NCBI GenBank assembly: GCA_963667505.2
Contig: OY763490.2
Location: forward strand, 1,054,001 to 1,118,000
DNA length: 64,000 bases
Direction: 5' to 3'
From: Aldehydirespirator sp963667505
GTDB taxonomy: Bacteria; Actinomycetota; Acidimicrobiia; Acidimicrobiales; Aldehydirespiratoraceae
In this document: positions 50,707-59,287 of the stretch, one piece after another
How the letters are laid out: each line of letters begins with the position of its first letter
Position numbering within the stretch: the stretch's first letter is position 1
Notes under the pieces: generated by a model
Database searches by the model: none
The model's input: only the letters and a program-made list of their open reading frames with translations
Told to the model about the DNA's origin: nothing
Program-made: the position numbers and the translations under genes

Positions 50707-51489
50707 ATGAGCGTCCGGCCGGTCAGCGACGATCCCTTCTCGCTGCAGGGCAGGGTCGCCGTCGTCACCGGCGCCAGCGGCGCCCTGGGACAGCGCTACT
50801 GCCGGCTGCTGGCGTCGCGGGGCGCCACCGTTGTGGCCGCGGCCCGCAGGCTGGACCGGCTCGAGGCCTTGGCCGACGAGACAGCCGGGGTGGTGCCGGT
50901 GGGCTGCGACGTCACCGACGACTCGCAGCTCCAGCGGCTGGTGGACGCCGCCGCCGACCATGGCGGCCCCGACATCGTGGTCAACAACGCCGGCACCTCC
51001 GACGCGGTGGTGCGGGCCCACGAGCAGGACCCGGCCCAGTTCCGGCGAGTGCTGGACATCAACCTCACCGCCGCCTTCGTGCTGTCGTCGGCCGCCGCCC
51101 GCGAGATGATCGGGCACGGCCGGGGCGGCAGCATCGTCAACGTGGCCTCGATGCTGGGAGTGGTCGCCTCCGGCGGCAACCACCAGGCCGGCTACGTGGC
51201 CTCCAAGACCGGCATGATCGGGCTGACCCGCGAGCTGGCCAAGCAGTGGGCACCCGAAGGCATAAGGGTCAACGCCATCGCTCCCGGCTACTTCCGCAGC
51301 GAGCTGACCGAGGAGATGTTCGCCGGCATCGACGCCCCCGGCCTGCGCCACATCCAGCGCAACACCCTGATGCGCCGGGCGGGCGCGATCGACGAGTTCG
51401 ACGGCCCCCTGCTGCTTTTGGCCTCCGACGCGGGCAGCTACATGACCGGCCAGACCATCGTCATCGACGGCGGCTGGACCGCCCGCTGA
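50707..51489 (+). CDS. SDR-family oxidoreductase
   Basis: 260 residues. Coenzyme motif TGASGALGQRY, NNAGTS, and catalytic Ser (VNVASMLG), Tyr and Lys (YVASKTG). The end, YMTGQTIVIDGGWTAR, is typical of classical SDRs such as 2-deoxygluconate or 3-oxoacyl reductases. Substrate not assignable. ATG 50707. Confidence 0.88.
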   Translation: MSVRPVSDDPFSLQGRVAVVTGASGALGQRYCRLLASRGATVVAAARRLDRLEALADETAGVVPVGCDVTDDSQLQRLVDAAADHGGPDIVVNNAGTSDAVVRAHEQDPAQFRRVLDINLTAAFVLSSAAAREMIGHGRGGSIVNVASMLGVVASGGNHQAGYVASKTGMIGLTRELAKQWAPEGIRVNAIAPGYFRSELTEEMFAGIDAPGLRHIQRNTLMRRAGAIDEFDGPLLLLASDAGSYMTGQTIVIDGGWTAR

Positions 51490-51533
51490 CGGCTCGGCCC
51501 GGGATGCGCACCCCGAACTCGAGGAGTCCTGGA

Positions 51534-51980
51534 ATGCGGCCCGTGTGGCGCACGCTGCTGACCGCCTTTTGCTTGGGCGTGCTCGGGACGACGTGCGCCA
51601 CCTCTGAGACCGGAGATGCCGCCGCAACTGCCACCGCGACCGCCAGCACCACCGGGCCCGCGGGCCATCACGGCGCGGCGGGCCCGCCGACCCCGTACGA
51701 CGCGGACCTGTCCGACGCCGCCCAGACCGTCACGGTGGAGGTCGTCGGGGGCGCGCCGGTGGGCGGCTATCAGAGGGTGGAGGCGGACGTCGGCTCGGTT
51801 GTTGCCCTGCGGGTGACGACCGACACGTCCGACGAGCTCCACGTGCACGGCTACGACATCCTGCGGGACGTGTCCGACGGCCATCCGGCCCACTTCGCGT
51901 TCACTGCCGAGATCCCCGGCGTGTGGGAGGTGGAGCTGCACGGCTCCGGCCGCCTGCTCGTGCTGCTGGAGGTCTCCTGA
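51534..51980 (+). CDS. Secreted cupredoxin-like protein
   Basis: 148 residues with a signal-like N terminus (LLTAFCLGVLGTTC), an Ala/Thr-rich linker, and a C-terminal beta domain: VGSVVALRVTTDTSDELHVH, GYDILRDVSDGHPAHFAFTA, PGVWEVELHGSGRLLVLLEV. The fold pattern is that of cupredoxin/EfeO-type domains but the full set of type-1 copper ligands is not evident. GAGGAG lies 7 bp before ATG 51534, which decides the start over ATG 51504. Confidence 0.65.
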   Translation: MRPVWRTLLTAFCLGVLGTTCATSETGDAAATATATASTTGPAGHHGAAGPPTPYDADLSDAAQTVTVEVVGGAPVGGYQRVEADVGSVVALRVTTDTSDELHVHGYDILRDVSDGHPAHFAFTAEIPGVWEVELHGSGRLLVLLEVS

Positions 51981-52013
51981 ACGGAGGCACGGGGCGGGGC
52001 TAGCGTCGGGGCC

Positions 52014-53738
52014 ATGTTCGACTTGCTCATCAGCGGCGGAGACGTGATCGACGGCACCGGCGGGCCCCGCCATCGGGCCGATGTCGGAATCGTCGGGGAC
52101 CGCATCTCGGCCATCGGCAACCTGGTTGACGGAGGGGCCGAAGCGGCCGTCGCCATCGACGCCGCCGGCCTGGCTGTCACGCCGGGGTTCATCGACGTGC
52201 ACACCCACCTCGACGCCCAGGTGTTCTGGGACCCGAACCTGTCGCCGTCGCCGCTGCACGGCGTGACCACCGTCATCGGCGGCAACTGCGGGTTCACCAT
52301 CGCCCCGCTGGGCGACGACCCGGCTCACGGCGACTATCTGATGCGGATGCTGGCCCGGGTGGAGGGCATCCCGTTGGAGACCCTCCAGGATGGCGTGCCC
52401 TGGGACTGGCGGACCACCGCCGAGTACTTCGACGCCATCGACGGCAACGTGGCCGTCAACGCCGGGTTCAAGGTGGGCCACTCGGCGCTGCGGCGGGTGG
52501 TGATGGGCGACGACAGCGTCCGGCGGGCCTGCACCGACGACGAGCTGGAGGCCATGAAGGCGCTGCTGCGGGACGGCCTTGACGCCGGGGCGCTGGGCTT
52601 CTCGTCGTCGTGGTCGCGCACCCACAACGACCCGACGGGCAACATGGTGCCCAGCCGCTGCGCCGAGCGCGACGAACTGGTCGCACTGTGCTCGGTGCTG
52701 GCCGACTACGACGGCACGTCGGTGGAGTTCATCCCCGCGCTCGGCCCGTTCGAGGACTGGGCCCTTGAGCTCATGTCGGACATGTCGGCCGCGGCCCGCA
52801 GCCCGCTCAACTGGAACGTGATGACGGTCACCGCCCGGTCCATGGAGATGAACCTGGCCAAGCTGGCCGCCGGGGACCACGCCGCGGCCCGGGGCGGCAA
52901 GGTGGTGGCCCTGACCGTGCCGCAGATGCTGTCGCTGCACCTGAACTTCAACAGCGGGTTCGTGCTCGACGCCCTGCCCGGCTGGGAGGAGGTCATGCTG
53001 CTGCCCAAGGAGGACAAGCGGCGCATCCTGGCCGACCCGACCGAGCGGCGCCGCCTCGACGAACTGGCCCAGGGCGACCATCCGCTGCGGGCTCTGGCCC
53101 ACTGGGAGCGCAAGGTGGTGTTCCACTCCCCGGCGCCGGAGAACGAGGGCTGCGAGGGCCGCACCGTCGGCGAGATCGCGGAGGAGCGGGGCCAGGATCC
53201 ATGGGACGCGCTGTGCGACATGGCCTTGGCCGACGACCTGGAGACGTCGTTCGGGAACCCGGCCGGGCCGGAGCCGACCGCCGACTGGGAGGCCAGGGTT
53301 GAGATCTGGCGCGACCCCAGGGCGGTGATCGGCGCCTCCGACGCGGGCGCGCACCTGGACCTGTTCCTGACCGCCAACTACGCCACTGCCATGCTCGGGG
53401 AGGCCGTGGTGAAGCGCGGACTGCTCCCGCTGGAGGAGGCCGTCCACCTGCTCACCGAAGTGCAGGCCGACCTGTACGGCCTGATGGACAGGGGAGTGCT
53501 GGCCGAGGGCGCCTACGCCGATGTGGTCGTGCTGGACGAGGCCGCGGTCGGCTCGGCGCCGACCACCTTCCGCTCCGACCTGCCCGCGGGCGCTTCCCGC
53601 CTCTACGCCGAGGCCACCGGCATCGAGCACGTGGTCTGCAACGGCGCCGAGATCGTGCGCGGCGGCCAGTTCACCGGCGCCCGCCCCGGCACCCTGCTGC
53701 GCTCCGGCGCCCACACCACCGGCCCCGCCCTCGAATAG
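52014..53738 (+). CDS. Amidohydrolase of the N-acyl-D-amino-acid deacylase type
   Basis: 574 residues. DLLISGGDVIDGTGGPRHRA at the start and FIDVHTHLDAQ (HxH) as metal motif; GVTTVIGGNCGFTIAPL matches the Cys ligand segment of D-aminoacylases; GHSALRRVVMGD; GASDAGAHLDLF carries the catalytic Asp; the C-terminal small domain is GVLAEGAYADVVVLDEAAV. Longer than the usual 480-530. Natural substrate unknown. ATG 52014. Confidence 0.85.
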   Translation: MFDLLISGGDVIDGTGGPRHRADVGIVGDRISAIGNLVDGGAEAAVAIDAAGLAVTPGFIDVHTHLDAQVFWDPNLSPSPLHGVTTVIGGNCGFTIAPLGDDPAHGDYLMRMLARVEGIPLETLQDGVPWDWRTTAEYFDAIDGNVAVNAGFKVGHSALRRVVMGDDSVRRACTDDELEAMKALLRDGLDAGALGFSSSWSRTHNDPTGNMVPSRCAERDELVALCSVLADYDGTSVEFIPALGPFEDWALELMSDMSAAARSPLNWNVMTVTARSMEMNLAKLAAGDHAAARGGKVVALTVPQMLSLHLNFNSGFVLDALPGWEEVMLLPKEDKRRILADPTERRRLDELAQGDHPLRALAHWERKVVFHSPAPENEGCEGRTVGEIAEERGQDPWDALCDMALADDLETSFGNPAGPEPTADWEARVEIWRDPRAVIGASDAGAHLDLFLTANYATAMLGEAVVKRGLLPLEEAVHLLTEVQADLYGLMDRGVLAEGAYADVVVLDEAAVGSAPTTFRSDLPAGASRLYAEATGIEHVVCNGAEIVRGGQFTGARPGTLLRSGAHTTGPALE

Positions 53739-53830
53739 CGCCTCGTAGCATTCTTGGTGCCGGTTGTGTGGATCCAGGCTGCACAACCCACCCGAGCACC
53801 ATCAGGTGGTGGCGGCGAGGGAGAGCCCCG

Positions 53831-54922
53831 ATGAGAGCAGCCGTGTGTCGCGCTTTCGGTGAGCCGCTGGTGGTCGAGGACCTGCGCCTCGACCCGGTCG
53901 GGCCCGACGAGGTGCGGGTGGGGGTGGCCGCCTGCGCGATCTGCCACAGCGACATCCACTACGCCGACGGCTCGTGGGCCGGCGAGCTGCCTGCCGTGTA
54001 CGGGCACGAGGCGGCCGGGACGGTGGTCGAGATCGGCGACGAGGTCAGCGACGTGTCCGTCGGCGACCGGGTGGCAGTGAGCCTGATCCGCTCCTGCGGG
54101 GCGTGCGTGCAGTGCGGGCGGGGCTATGAGGTGTTCTGCCAGGCCGATCTCGGGCCGCTCGCGCCCAGATTGCGCACGGCCGACGGCGAGGTGGTGGAGG
54201 CGGGCCTGCGCTGCGGCGCGTTCGCGGAGGAGGCCACGGTCCACAGCAGCCAGGTGGCCCCACTGCCGGACGAGCTCGCGTGGCTGGCGGCCGCGCTGCT
54301 CGGATGCGGTGTGATCACCGGCATCGGGGCGGTGCTCAACACTTCTACGGTGGACGAGAACTCTACGGTGGCGGTCGTGGGCCTCGGCGGTGTCGGGCTC
54401 AACGCAGTCCAAGGCGCCGCGCTGGCGGGCGCGTCAGTGGTCCTGGCCATTGATGTCCAAGACCACAAGCTGCAGTCTGCCCGCCGCTTCGGCGCCACCC
54501 ATGCCGCCAGCGCGTCGGACGACGTCGCTGCTGCAGCCCGAGACGCGACCGGCGACCAAGGAGTGACCCATGCCTTCGTGACCGTGGGCTCGGCGGACGC
54601 CATCCGCTCGGCGTTGGAGTTGGTCGTGCCGGGCGGCGAGCTGGTGATCGTGGGCATGCCCGCAGCGGGAAGCCGTCTGGAGATCGATCCGCTGGAGCTG
54701 GCCGACACCGGGCGCCGCATCGTCGGCTCCAAGATGGGGTCGGCCCGGCTGCGTTCCGACATCGAGCGGATAGTCGGCTGGCACCGCCAGGGAGAGGTCA
54801 AGCTTGACGAACTCGTCTCGGGCGTCTACCCGCTGGAGGAGATCAACGAGGCCATCGCCGAGGTCAAGCGGGGCGAGGCCATCCGCAACGTCATCGCCAT
54901 GCGCGACCTGCATTCTTCCTGA
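53831..54922 (+). CDS. Zinc-dependent alcohol dehydrogenase family protein
   Basis: 363 residues. Catalytic zinc site CAICHSDIHYADGSWAGELP and GHEAAGTV; structural zinc CGACVQCGRGYEVFC (four Cys); Rossmann segment VAVVGLGGVGLNAVQGAALA. Resembles the class III/benzyl-alcohol branch and the second ADH at 58135-59226. ATG 53831; frame open further up but with no conserved sequence. Oxidises or reduces an unknown alcohol/aldehyde. Confidence 0.88.
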   Translation: MRAAVCRAFGEPLVVEDLRLDPVGPDEVRVGVAACAICHSDIHYADGSWAGELPAVYGHEAAGTVVEIGDEVSDVSVGDRVAVSLIRSCGACVQCGRGYEVFCQADLGPLAPRLRTADGEVVEAGLRCGAFAEEATVHSSQVAPLPDELAWLAAALLGCGVITGIGAVLNTSTVDENSTVAVVGLGGVGLNAVQGAALAGASVVLAIDVQDHKLQSARRFGATHAASASDDVAAAARDATGDQGVTHAFVTVGSADAIRSALELVVPGGELVIVGMPAAGSRLEIDPLELADTGRRIVGSKMGSARLRSDIERIVGWHRQGEVKLDELVSGVYPLEEINEAIAEVKRGEAIRNVIAMRDLHSS

Positions 54923-54942
54923 CTCGCTGCACGAGCCGCGCT

Positions 54943-54995
54943 GTCGGGAACTGGCAGCAAAATGCACGCCATCCGTGTAAAGCGCTGCCAATTCG
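54943..54995. repeat. Palindromic dispersed element, copy 2
   Basis: GAACTGGCAGC ... GCTGCCAATTC arms with ATGCACGCCATCCGTGTAA inside. Reverse complement matches copy 1 at 40878-40936. Part of a 71-bp tandem duplication that starts CGCGCTGTCGGGAACTGGC. Confidence 0.7.
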
Positions 54996-55013
54996 GGCCG
55001 AGACTCCCGCGCT

Positions 55014-55065
55014 GTCGGGAACTGGCGGCAAAATGCACGCCATCCGTGCAAAGCGCTGCCAATTC
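55014..55065. repeat. Palindromic dispersed element, copy 3
   Basis: Same element as 54943-54995, 71 bp later and in the same orientation, with GGCAGC changed to GGCGGC in the left arm and GTGTAA to GTGCAA in the centre. Lies between convergent ADH and PhyH genes. Confidence 0.7.
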
Positions 55066-55088
55066 GGCTGTACCGGCCGTCCGCCTTC

Positions 55089-55967
55089 CTACTCGTCGGG
55101 TATGTCGGTTACGAAGTCGCGGGCGTCGGGGTGGTGCTCGGCCACCTCGCCGATGGTCCTGGCCTTGGCCGTGCCTCCCCGCAGCGCGGCCAGCGGGTCG
55201 GTCTGATCGCCGACGTAGCCGAGCGCGAAGGCGCCCTGCGTGTAGCCCATCATGCGGAGCAGGTCGTCGTCGAGGGTGCGGGCGACCTCGGGCGGGCAGG
55301 CCAGGTACTGGTTCTCCTCCTGACGGACCCAGCCCGCCGCGTAGGTGATGTTCACGCCCCGGCGCACTCCGCCGGAAGTGTTGGCCCCCGCGCCGTGGAG
55401 CACCTTGCCCTCGTAGAACAGCACGCTGCCCCGGCCCATCTCGGCCTGGGCGCCGGCTGCGTGCCGGGCCGAGTCGTCGTCGAGGCCCGAAGTGCCGGGC
55501 AGGATCCAGGTCGCCCCGTTCTCGGCGGTGAAGTCGGTCAGGGCCCACATGGTGTTGCACTGCACGTGGTAGTCGGGGCCGAAGTCGAAGAAGTCGAAGG
55601 CCATCTCGTCGCGGTGCAGCTTCTGCGCGGTCTCGCCAGGCTCGACCGAGATGATCTGGGTGAGGTGGAGCTGCACCTGGGTGACGTGCGAAAGGAAGTG
55701 CCGCACCGCCCCCACCGCCAGAGGATGCATCACCAGCGGGCGGACCGACGGGCAGCGGGCCACCAGCGCCCCGGTGCGGCGGGTGAAGCGGCCGTCGTAG
55801 GCGTCCCGTCCCGCGGCCGACGCCTCGATGTAGGGCATGGCCTCGTTCTCCAGGCGGTCGAGCAGGCCGGCGTCGGCCACGTCGTCCACGATGGCGTAGC
55901 CAAAACGGCGCAGATGGTCGCTGACCTCGCCCGGATCGACGTCGGGCCCGAAATGGCGCAAACCCAC
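55089..55967 (-). CDS. Phytanoyl-CoA dioxygenase family protein
   Basis: 292 residues. Iron ligands His and Asp in KLHRDEMAFDFFDF, the distal His in YEGKVLHGAGANTSGG, and Arg for 2-oxoglutarate in GVRRGVNITYAAGW. N terminus FGPDVDPGEVSDHLRRFGYA. Non-haem Fe(II)/2-oxoglutarate hydroxylase; substrate unknown. GTG 55967 is chosen; it is divergent from the deacetylase gene with 37 bp between starts, so they share a promoter region. Confidence 0.85.
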   Translation of the reverse strand: MGLRHFGPDVDPGEVSDHLRRFGYAIVDDVADAGLLDRLENEAMPYIEASAAGRDAYDGRFTRRTGALVARCPSVRPLVMHPLAVGAVRHFLSHVTQVQLHLTQIISVEPGETAQKLHRDEMAFDFFDFGPDYHVQCNTMWALTDFTAENGATWILPGTSGLDDDSARHAAGAQAEMGRGSVLFYEGKVLHGAGANTSGGVRRGVNITYAAGWVRQEENQYLACPPEVARTLDDDLLRMMGYTQGAFALGYVGDQTDPLAALRGGTAKARTIGEVAEHHPDARDFVTDIPDE

Positions 55968-56004
55968 GGCGGCAGGGTAGGCCCCGTCTCCTAGTCTCGT
56001 CGGC

Positions 56005-56886
56005 ATGCCTGCTCCGGAGACCGCCCGGCTGGTAGTGCACGCCGACGACGTCGGAATGAACCACGGCGCCAACCGGGCCTTCGTCGAGCTTTCTCGCTTC
56101 GGCACGGTCACCGCCGGTTCGGTGATGGTGCCGTGCCCGTGGTTCAGCGAGATCGCCGAGGCTGCCGCGGCCGACGACCGGCTCGACTGCGGCGTCCACC
56201 TGACCCTCAACTCCGAGCAGGACCACTACCGGTGGGGGCCGATAACCCGGCCCGGTCCCGCCTCGGGGCTCCTCGACGACCACGGCTACCTCTGGCCCGA
56301 CGTGGCCTCGGTGCGCCGCTGCGCCCATCCCGAGGCGGTCGAGGCCGAGTGGCGGGCCCAGATCGATCGGGCCTTGGCCGTCGGGATCGACGTCACCCAC
56401 CTCGACGCCCACATGGGCTCGGCGCTGGCCCCCGAGTGGTGCGACCGCTACGTGGCCGTCGGCATCGACTACCGCGTTCCGGTGCTGATCACGGCCTCCC
56501 TGGACGCCTACGGACCGAACAAGCACCTGGCCGGCGCGGACGACGGCGCCCTGCGCGATGCCGTCGCCGCCGCCCGAGCCGCAGGGATGCCGGTGTTCGA
56601 CAAGGTGCTGGAGACCGACTTCTACCGGCCCCGAGGCCAGCCCGCCGACTACCGGGAGATGCTCGGCAGCCTCGACCCCGGCCTCGTCTACTGCGCGTTC
56701 CACCCCAACGCGCCCGGCGGCGAGATCGAGGTGATCGAGCCGGACCAGTTCCACGTGCGCACCGACGAGTACCAACTGTTCGGCAGCGTCGAGTGGCGGG
56801 AATGGCTCCAGTCCCGGCCCTACGCCCTGACCGGCATGCGCGAGCTGCGCGACGCCTGGCGCGCGGACGCTCCGGCCCGCCGGTAG
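56005..56886 (+). CDS. ChbG/HpnK (YdjC) family deacetylase
   Basis: 293 residues. Metal site VVHADDVGMNHGANRAFVEL (DD), CGVHLTLNSE (His), THLDAHMG (HxxxxH), and CAFHPNAPGGEIE near the end. The family removes acetyl groups from oligosaccharides or hopanoid precursors. Divergent from PhyH. ATG 56005. Confidence 0.85.
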   Translation: MPAPETARLVVHADDVGMNHGANRAFVELSRFGTVTAGSVMVPCPWFSEIAEAAAADDRLDCGVHLTLNSEQDHYRWGPITRPGPASGLLDDHGYLWPDVASVRRCAHPEAVEAEWRAQIDRALAVGIDVTHLDAHMGSALAPEWCDRYVAVGIDYRVPVLITASLDAYGPNKHLAGADDGALRDAVAAARAAGMPVFDKVLETDFYRPRGQPADYREMLGSLDPGLVYCAFHPNAPGGEIEVIEPDQFHVRTDEYQLFGSVEWREWLQSRPYALTGMRELRDAWRADAPARR

Positions 56887-56905
56887 ATTCGCTCCGCCAT
56901 CGCCT

Positions 56906-56937
56906 GAACTGCCGCCACCGAGCGCGGCGGCAGGTTC
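56906..56937 (+). terminator. Hairpin after the deacetylase gene
   Basis: GAACTGCCGCC and GGCGGCAGGTTC pair with one bulged G around ACCGAGCGC, 20 bp after the stop. No T-tract follows, so it is called a terminator by position only. Its arm sequence GAACTG partly resembles the dispersed palindromic element. Confidence 0.35.
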
Positions 56938-57125
56938 GGCTACAAGGTTTGGAGCGTCCTGATGGCCACTCGCTCCCTTACGGCACCCATCGGCACCGTG
57001 TGCCTGAACTGGTCTTTCGTTGACGACCGACGCTCCATCGGCCGTCCCCAGAAAAATCGCGTGACAAGAGGCGAGTCATCGGCTGTCGTACGGCGGCTTC
57101 CCCTTGCTGTGAAAGGAGCAACACC

Positions 57126-57737
57126 ATGAAGAGTCCCGCCCGATTGTCGGGGACCTTGAACGTGGCCGCCGCGCTGGCGTTCCACCTTCCAGGAACCCGG
57201 CTCGACCTGTCTAGCCCGAACGGAGCCCGCTGCTCCGTCGGGCCGTTGACCGATCCGAGATGCAGCCTGCATCCAGCCGAGTTCCGAGAACTGGTCATGG
57301 CGGCCGGCGCGGGAGGACTCCTCGGATCGATGCTGGGAGACGAACTGGAGGACGATCCCGAGATCTCCTTGGCTGCCGCCGAGGGCGTCGAGCACCTCGG
57401 TGGAGGCCTCTACCGGGTGACGGGACGCGATTCCTTGTCCTTCGCCTTCGCGACGACGCTGCCCGCCTGTGAAGTGGACTCTGTGCTGTCAAACACGTAC
57501 TCGTCGAGACACGACGTGCCTCGCACCGGCCCTGCGTCGTTCCGCTGCGAGGACGAGACGACCATCGGGGTCAGCCTCGTCCAGGACGACGGTCTAGGCG
57601 TGACGTTGGTGGTCATTGGCGCCGCCGACATGGCTGATCCAGCCGTCGGCGCGAGCGTTGCACGGCACGCCGTGACTGCGTGCCTGGTCGCCGAAATGGA
57701 GCGGATGGTGAACGGGTCAGACGGCGCGGCTGGCTGA
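57126..57737 (+). CDS. Protein of unknown function
   Basis: 203 residues, MKSPARLSGTLNVAAALAFH. No recognised family, membrane segment or signal peptide. It has SFRCEDETTIGVSLVQDDGL and GVTLVVIGAADMADPAVGAS as beta-rich stretches, and GGLLGSMLGDELEDD, a Gly-rich turn followed by acids. A strong SD (AAAGGAG) lies 7 bp before ATG 57126. It stands alone, with about 240 bp free upstream and 400 bp downstream. Codon bias is like its neighbours but with somewhat more T at third positions. Confidence 0.6.
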   Translation: MKSPARLSGTLNVAAALAFHLPGTRLDLSSPNGARCSVGPLTDPRCSLHPAEFRELVMAAGAGGLLGSMLGDELEDDPEISLAAAEGVEHLGGGLYRVTGRDSLSFAFATTLPACEVDSVLSNTYSSRHDVPRTGPASFRCEDETTIGVSLVQDDGLGVTLVVIGAADMADPAVGASVARHAVTACLVAEMERMVNGSDGAAG

Positions 57738-58134
57738 CACGCTCCGGCCTGAGCGGCCGGACAACAACCTGACCTGCTGAGACTGCCCGCCGACGCCGAC
57801 GAGCGCCGGTGGTTCGGCCGCGCGCGGCTCAGACTCGGAAGCGACCGATGCTGGATTCAGCGCGACCGACTAACCGACCGACGCAGGCCTGTCGGCGCAG
57901 TGGCGCGCGCCGCAGGCCCTGTCCGCTCCCGCCTTGAGGCCGGAATCGTCGCAGCGTCCTGCTCGGCCGTCATCTCGATGAGAGTATCGCGCGTCTGAGC
58001 GGACATGTCCAATAGTGCGCGAGATTGATCGGCACCGTGCCCGCGGCTCCTCGCCGGACTGGGCAGCACTGCGAGTCGCGGGCGGTGCGCGAGCCTGACC
58101 GGTCGGCGGCGCCGAGGAGGCCCCGCGGTCGGGC
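57738..58134. other. Gene-poor region with a short TetR-like frame
   Basis: No complete gene recognised. The minus strand has a 49-codon frame from ATG 58006 to 57857: MSAQTRDTLIEMTAEQDAAT then IPASRRERTGPAARATAPTG. TRDTLIExxAE is the usual opening of TetR-family regulators, but the helix-turn-helix that should follow is absent, so it is at most a fragment. Confidence 0.35.
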
Positions 58135-59226
58135 TCAGCCGTTGGGAAGCAGCACGGTGCGGGCCTCCGCGCCGGTCTTGAGGGCGTCGAAGGCCCCTTG
58201 CAGGCCGTCGAGTCCGGCGGTGCGCGAGATCATCTCGTCGAGCTTGAGACGGCCCCGCAGGTAGAGGTCGGCCAGCATTCTGAAGTCCTTGCGGGGCCGG
58301 GCGCCTCCGGCGCGGATGCCGAGCAGGCTCTTGTTCTGGTGCAGGTCCAGGAACGGGTAGGTGACCTTGGCGCCCAGGTCCGGCACGCCCACCGCGCACA
58401 CGTTGCCGCCAGGGCGGGTCATCGAGATGGCCTGGGCCAGCAGGGCGGTGCTGCCCACCACCTCGAAGGCGTGGTGCACACCCGAGCGGCACAGCGACTT
58501 CACCGCGGCCACCGGGTCGAAGTCGTCGCCTTCGGCCAGCACGAAGTCCGTGGCGCCGAACTCCAGGGCCAGGGCCTCCTTGGTCGCTACCCGGTCGATG
58601 GCGATGATGGCCGAGGCGCCAGCCAGACGGGCGGCCTGGATCACGTTGAGGCCCACACCGCCCGCGCCGATCACCGCCACCGTGTCGCCGATCTGCACCC
58701 TGGCCCGGTTGAACACCGCTCCGGCGCCCGTCACCACCCCGCAGCCGATCAGCGCGGCCGCGGCCAGGGGCATCTCCGGCGGGATCGGGATGCACTGGTT
58801 CTCGCTGACTACCGTCTGCTGGGCGAACGCGCCGATGTTGGCGAAGTTGTAGATCGGCTGGCCGTTCTCGGCGAAGGGCTGGCTGAGCGAGCCCAGCGCC
58901 ACGTTGGTGCAGTTCCCCGGATCTCCGCCCTCGCAGTCGCCGCAGTGGCCACAGTTGCCGAAAGTGGACAGGATCACATGGTCGCCGACCTCGCAGTAGG
59001 TAACGGCCGAGCCGACTTCCAGCACCACTCCGGCGGCCTCGTGGCCGGGCACCAGCGGCACCGGCATGTAGTACTTGCCCAGCACGCAGCTCAGGTCGCT
59101 GCCGCACACACCGGCGGCCCGGACCTCCACCCTCACCTGGCGGGGGGCCAGCGACCCGACGAGCTCCAAGTCGTCGGTGAGGCGCACGCTGTCGGTGGTG
59201 GTTCCCTCCAGTATCAGTCCTTGCAC
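58135..59226 (-). CDS. Zinc-dependent alcohol dehydrogenase family protein
   Basis: 363 residues. AAGVCGSDLSCVLGKYYMPV and GHEAAGVV hold catalytic zinc; CGHCGDCEGGDPGNC gives the structural zinc Cys; Rossmann AVIGAGGVGLNVIQAARLAG. Paralogous in plan to 53831-54922. First predicted oxidoreductase of the leftward cluster but the most downstream; 61 bp after the phosphotransferase gene. Substrate unknown. ATG 59226. Confidence 0.88.
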   Translation of the reverse strand: MQGLILEGTTTDSVRLTDDLELVGSLAPRQVRVEVRAAGVCGSDLSCVLGKYYMPVPLVPGHEAAGVVLEVGSAVTYCEVGDHVILSTFGNCGHCGDCEGGDPGNCTNVALGSLSQPFAENGQPIYNFANIGAFAQQTVVSENQCIPIPPEMPLAAAALIGCGVVTGAGAVFNRARVQIGDTVAVIGAGGVGLNVIQAARLAGASAIIAIDRVATKEALALEFGATDFVLAEGDDFDPVAAVKSLCRSGVHHAFEVVGSTALLAQAISMTRPGGNVCAVGVPDLGAKVTYPFLDLHQNKSLLGIRAGGARPRKDFRMLADLYLRGRLKLDEMISRTAGLDGLQGAFDALKTGAEARTVLLPNG

Positions 59227-59287
59227 GGCGCTGTCTCCTCCGTCTGGTCGCGTGTCCGGCTGCGGTTCGGCGCTGTCGGCGGCCGGG

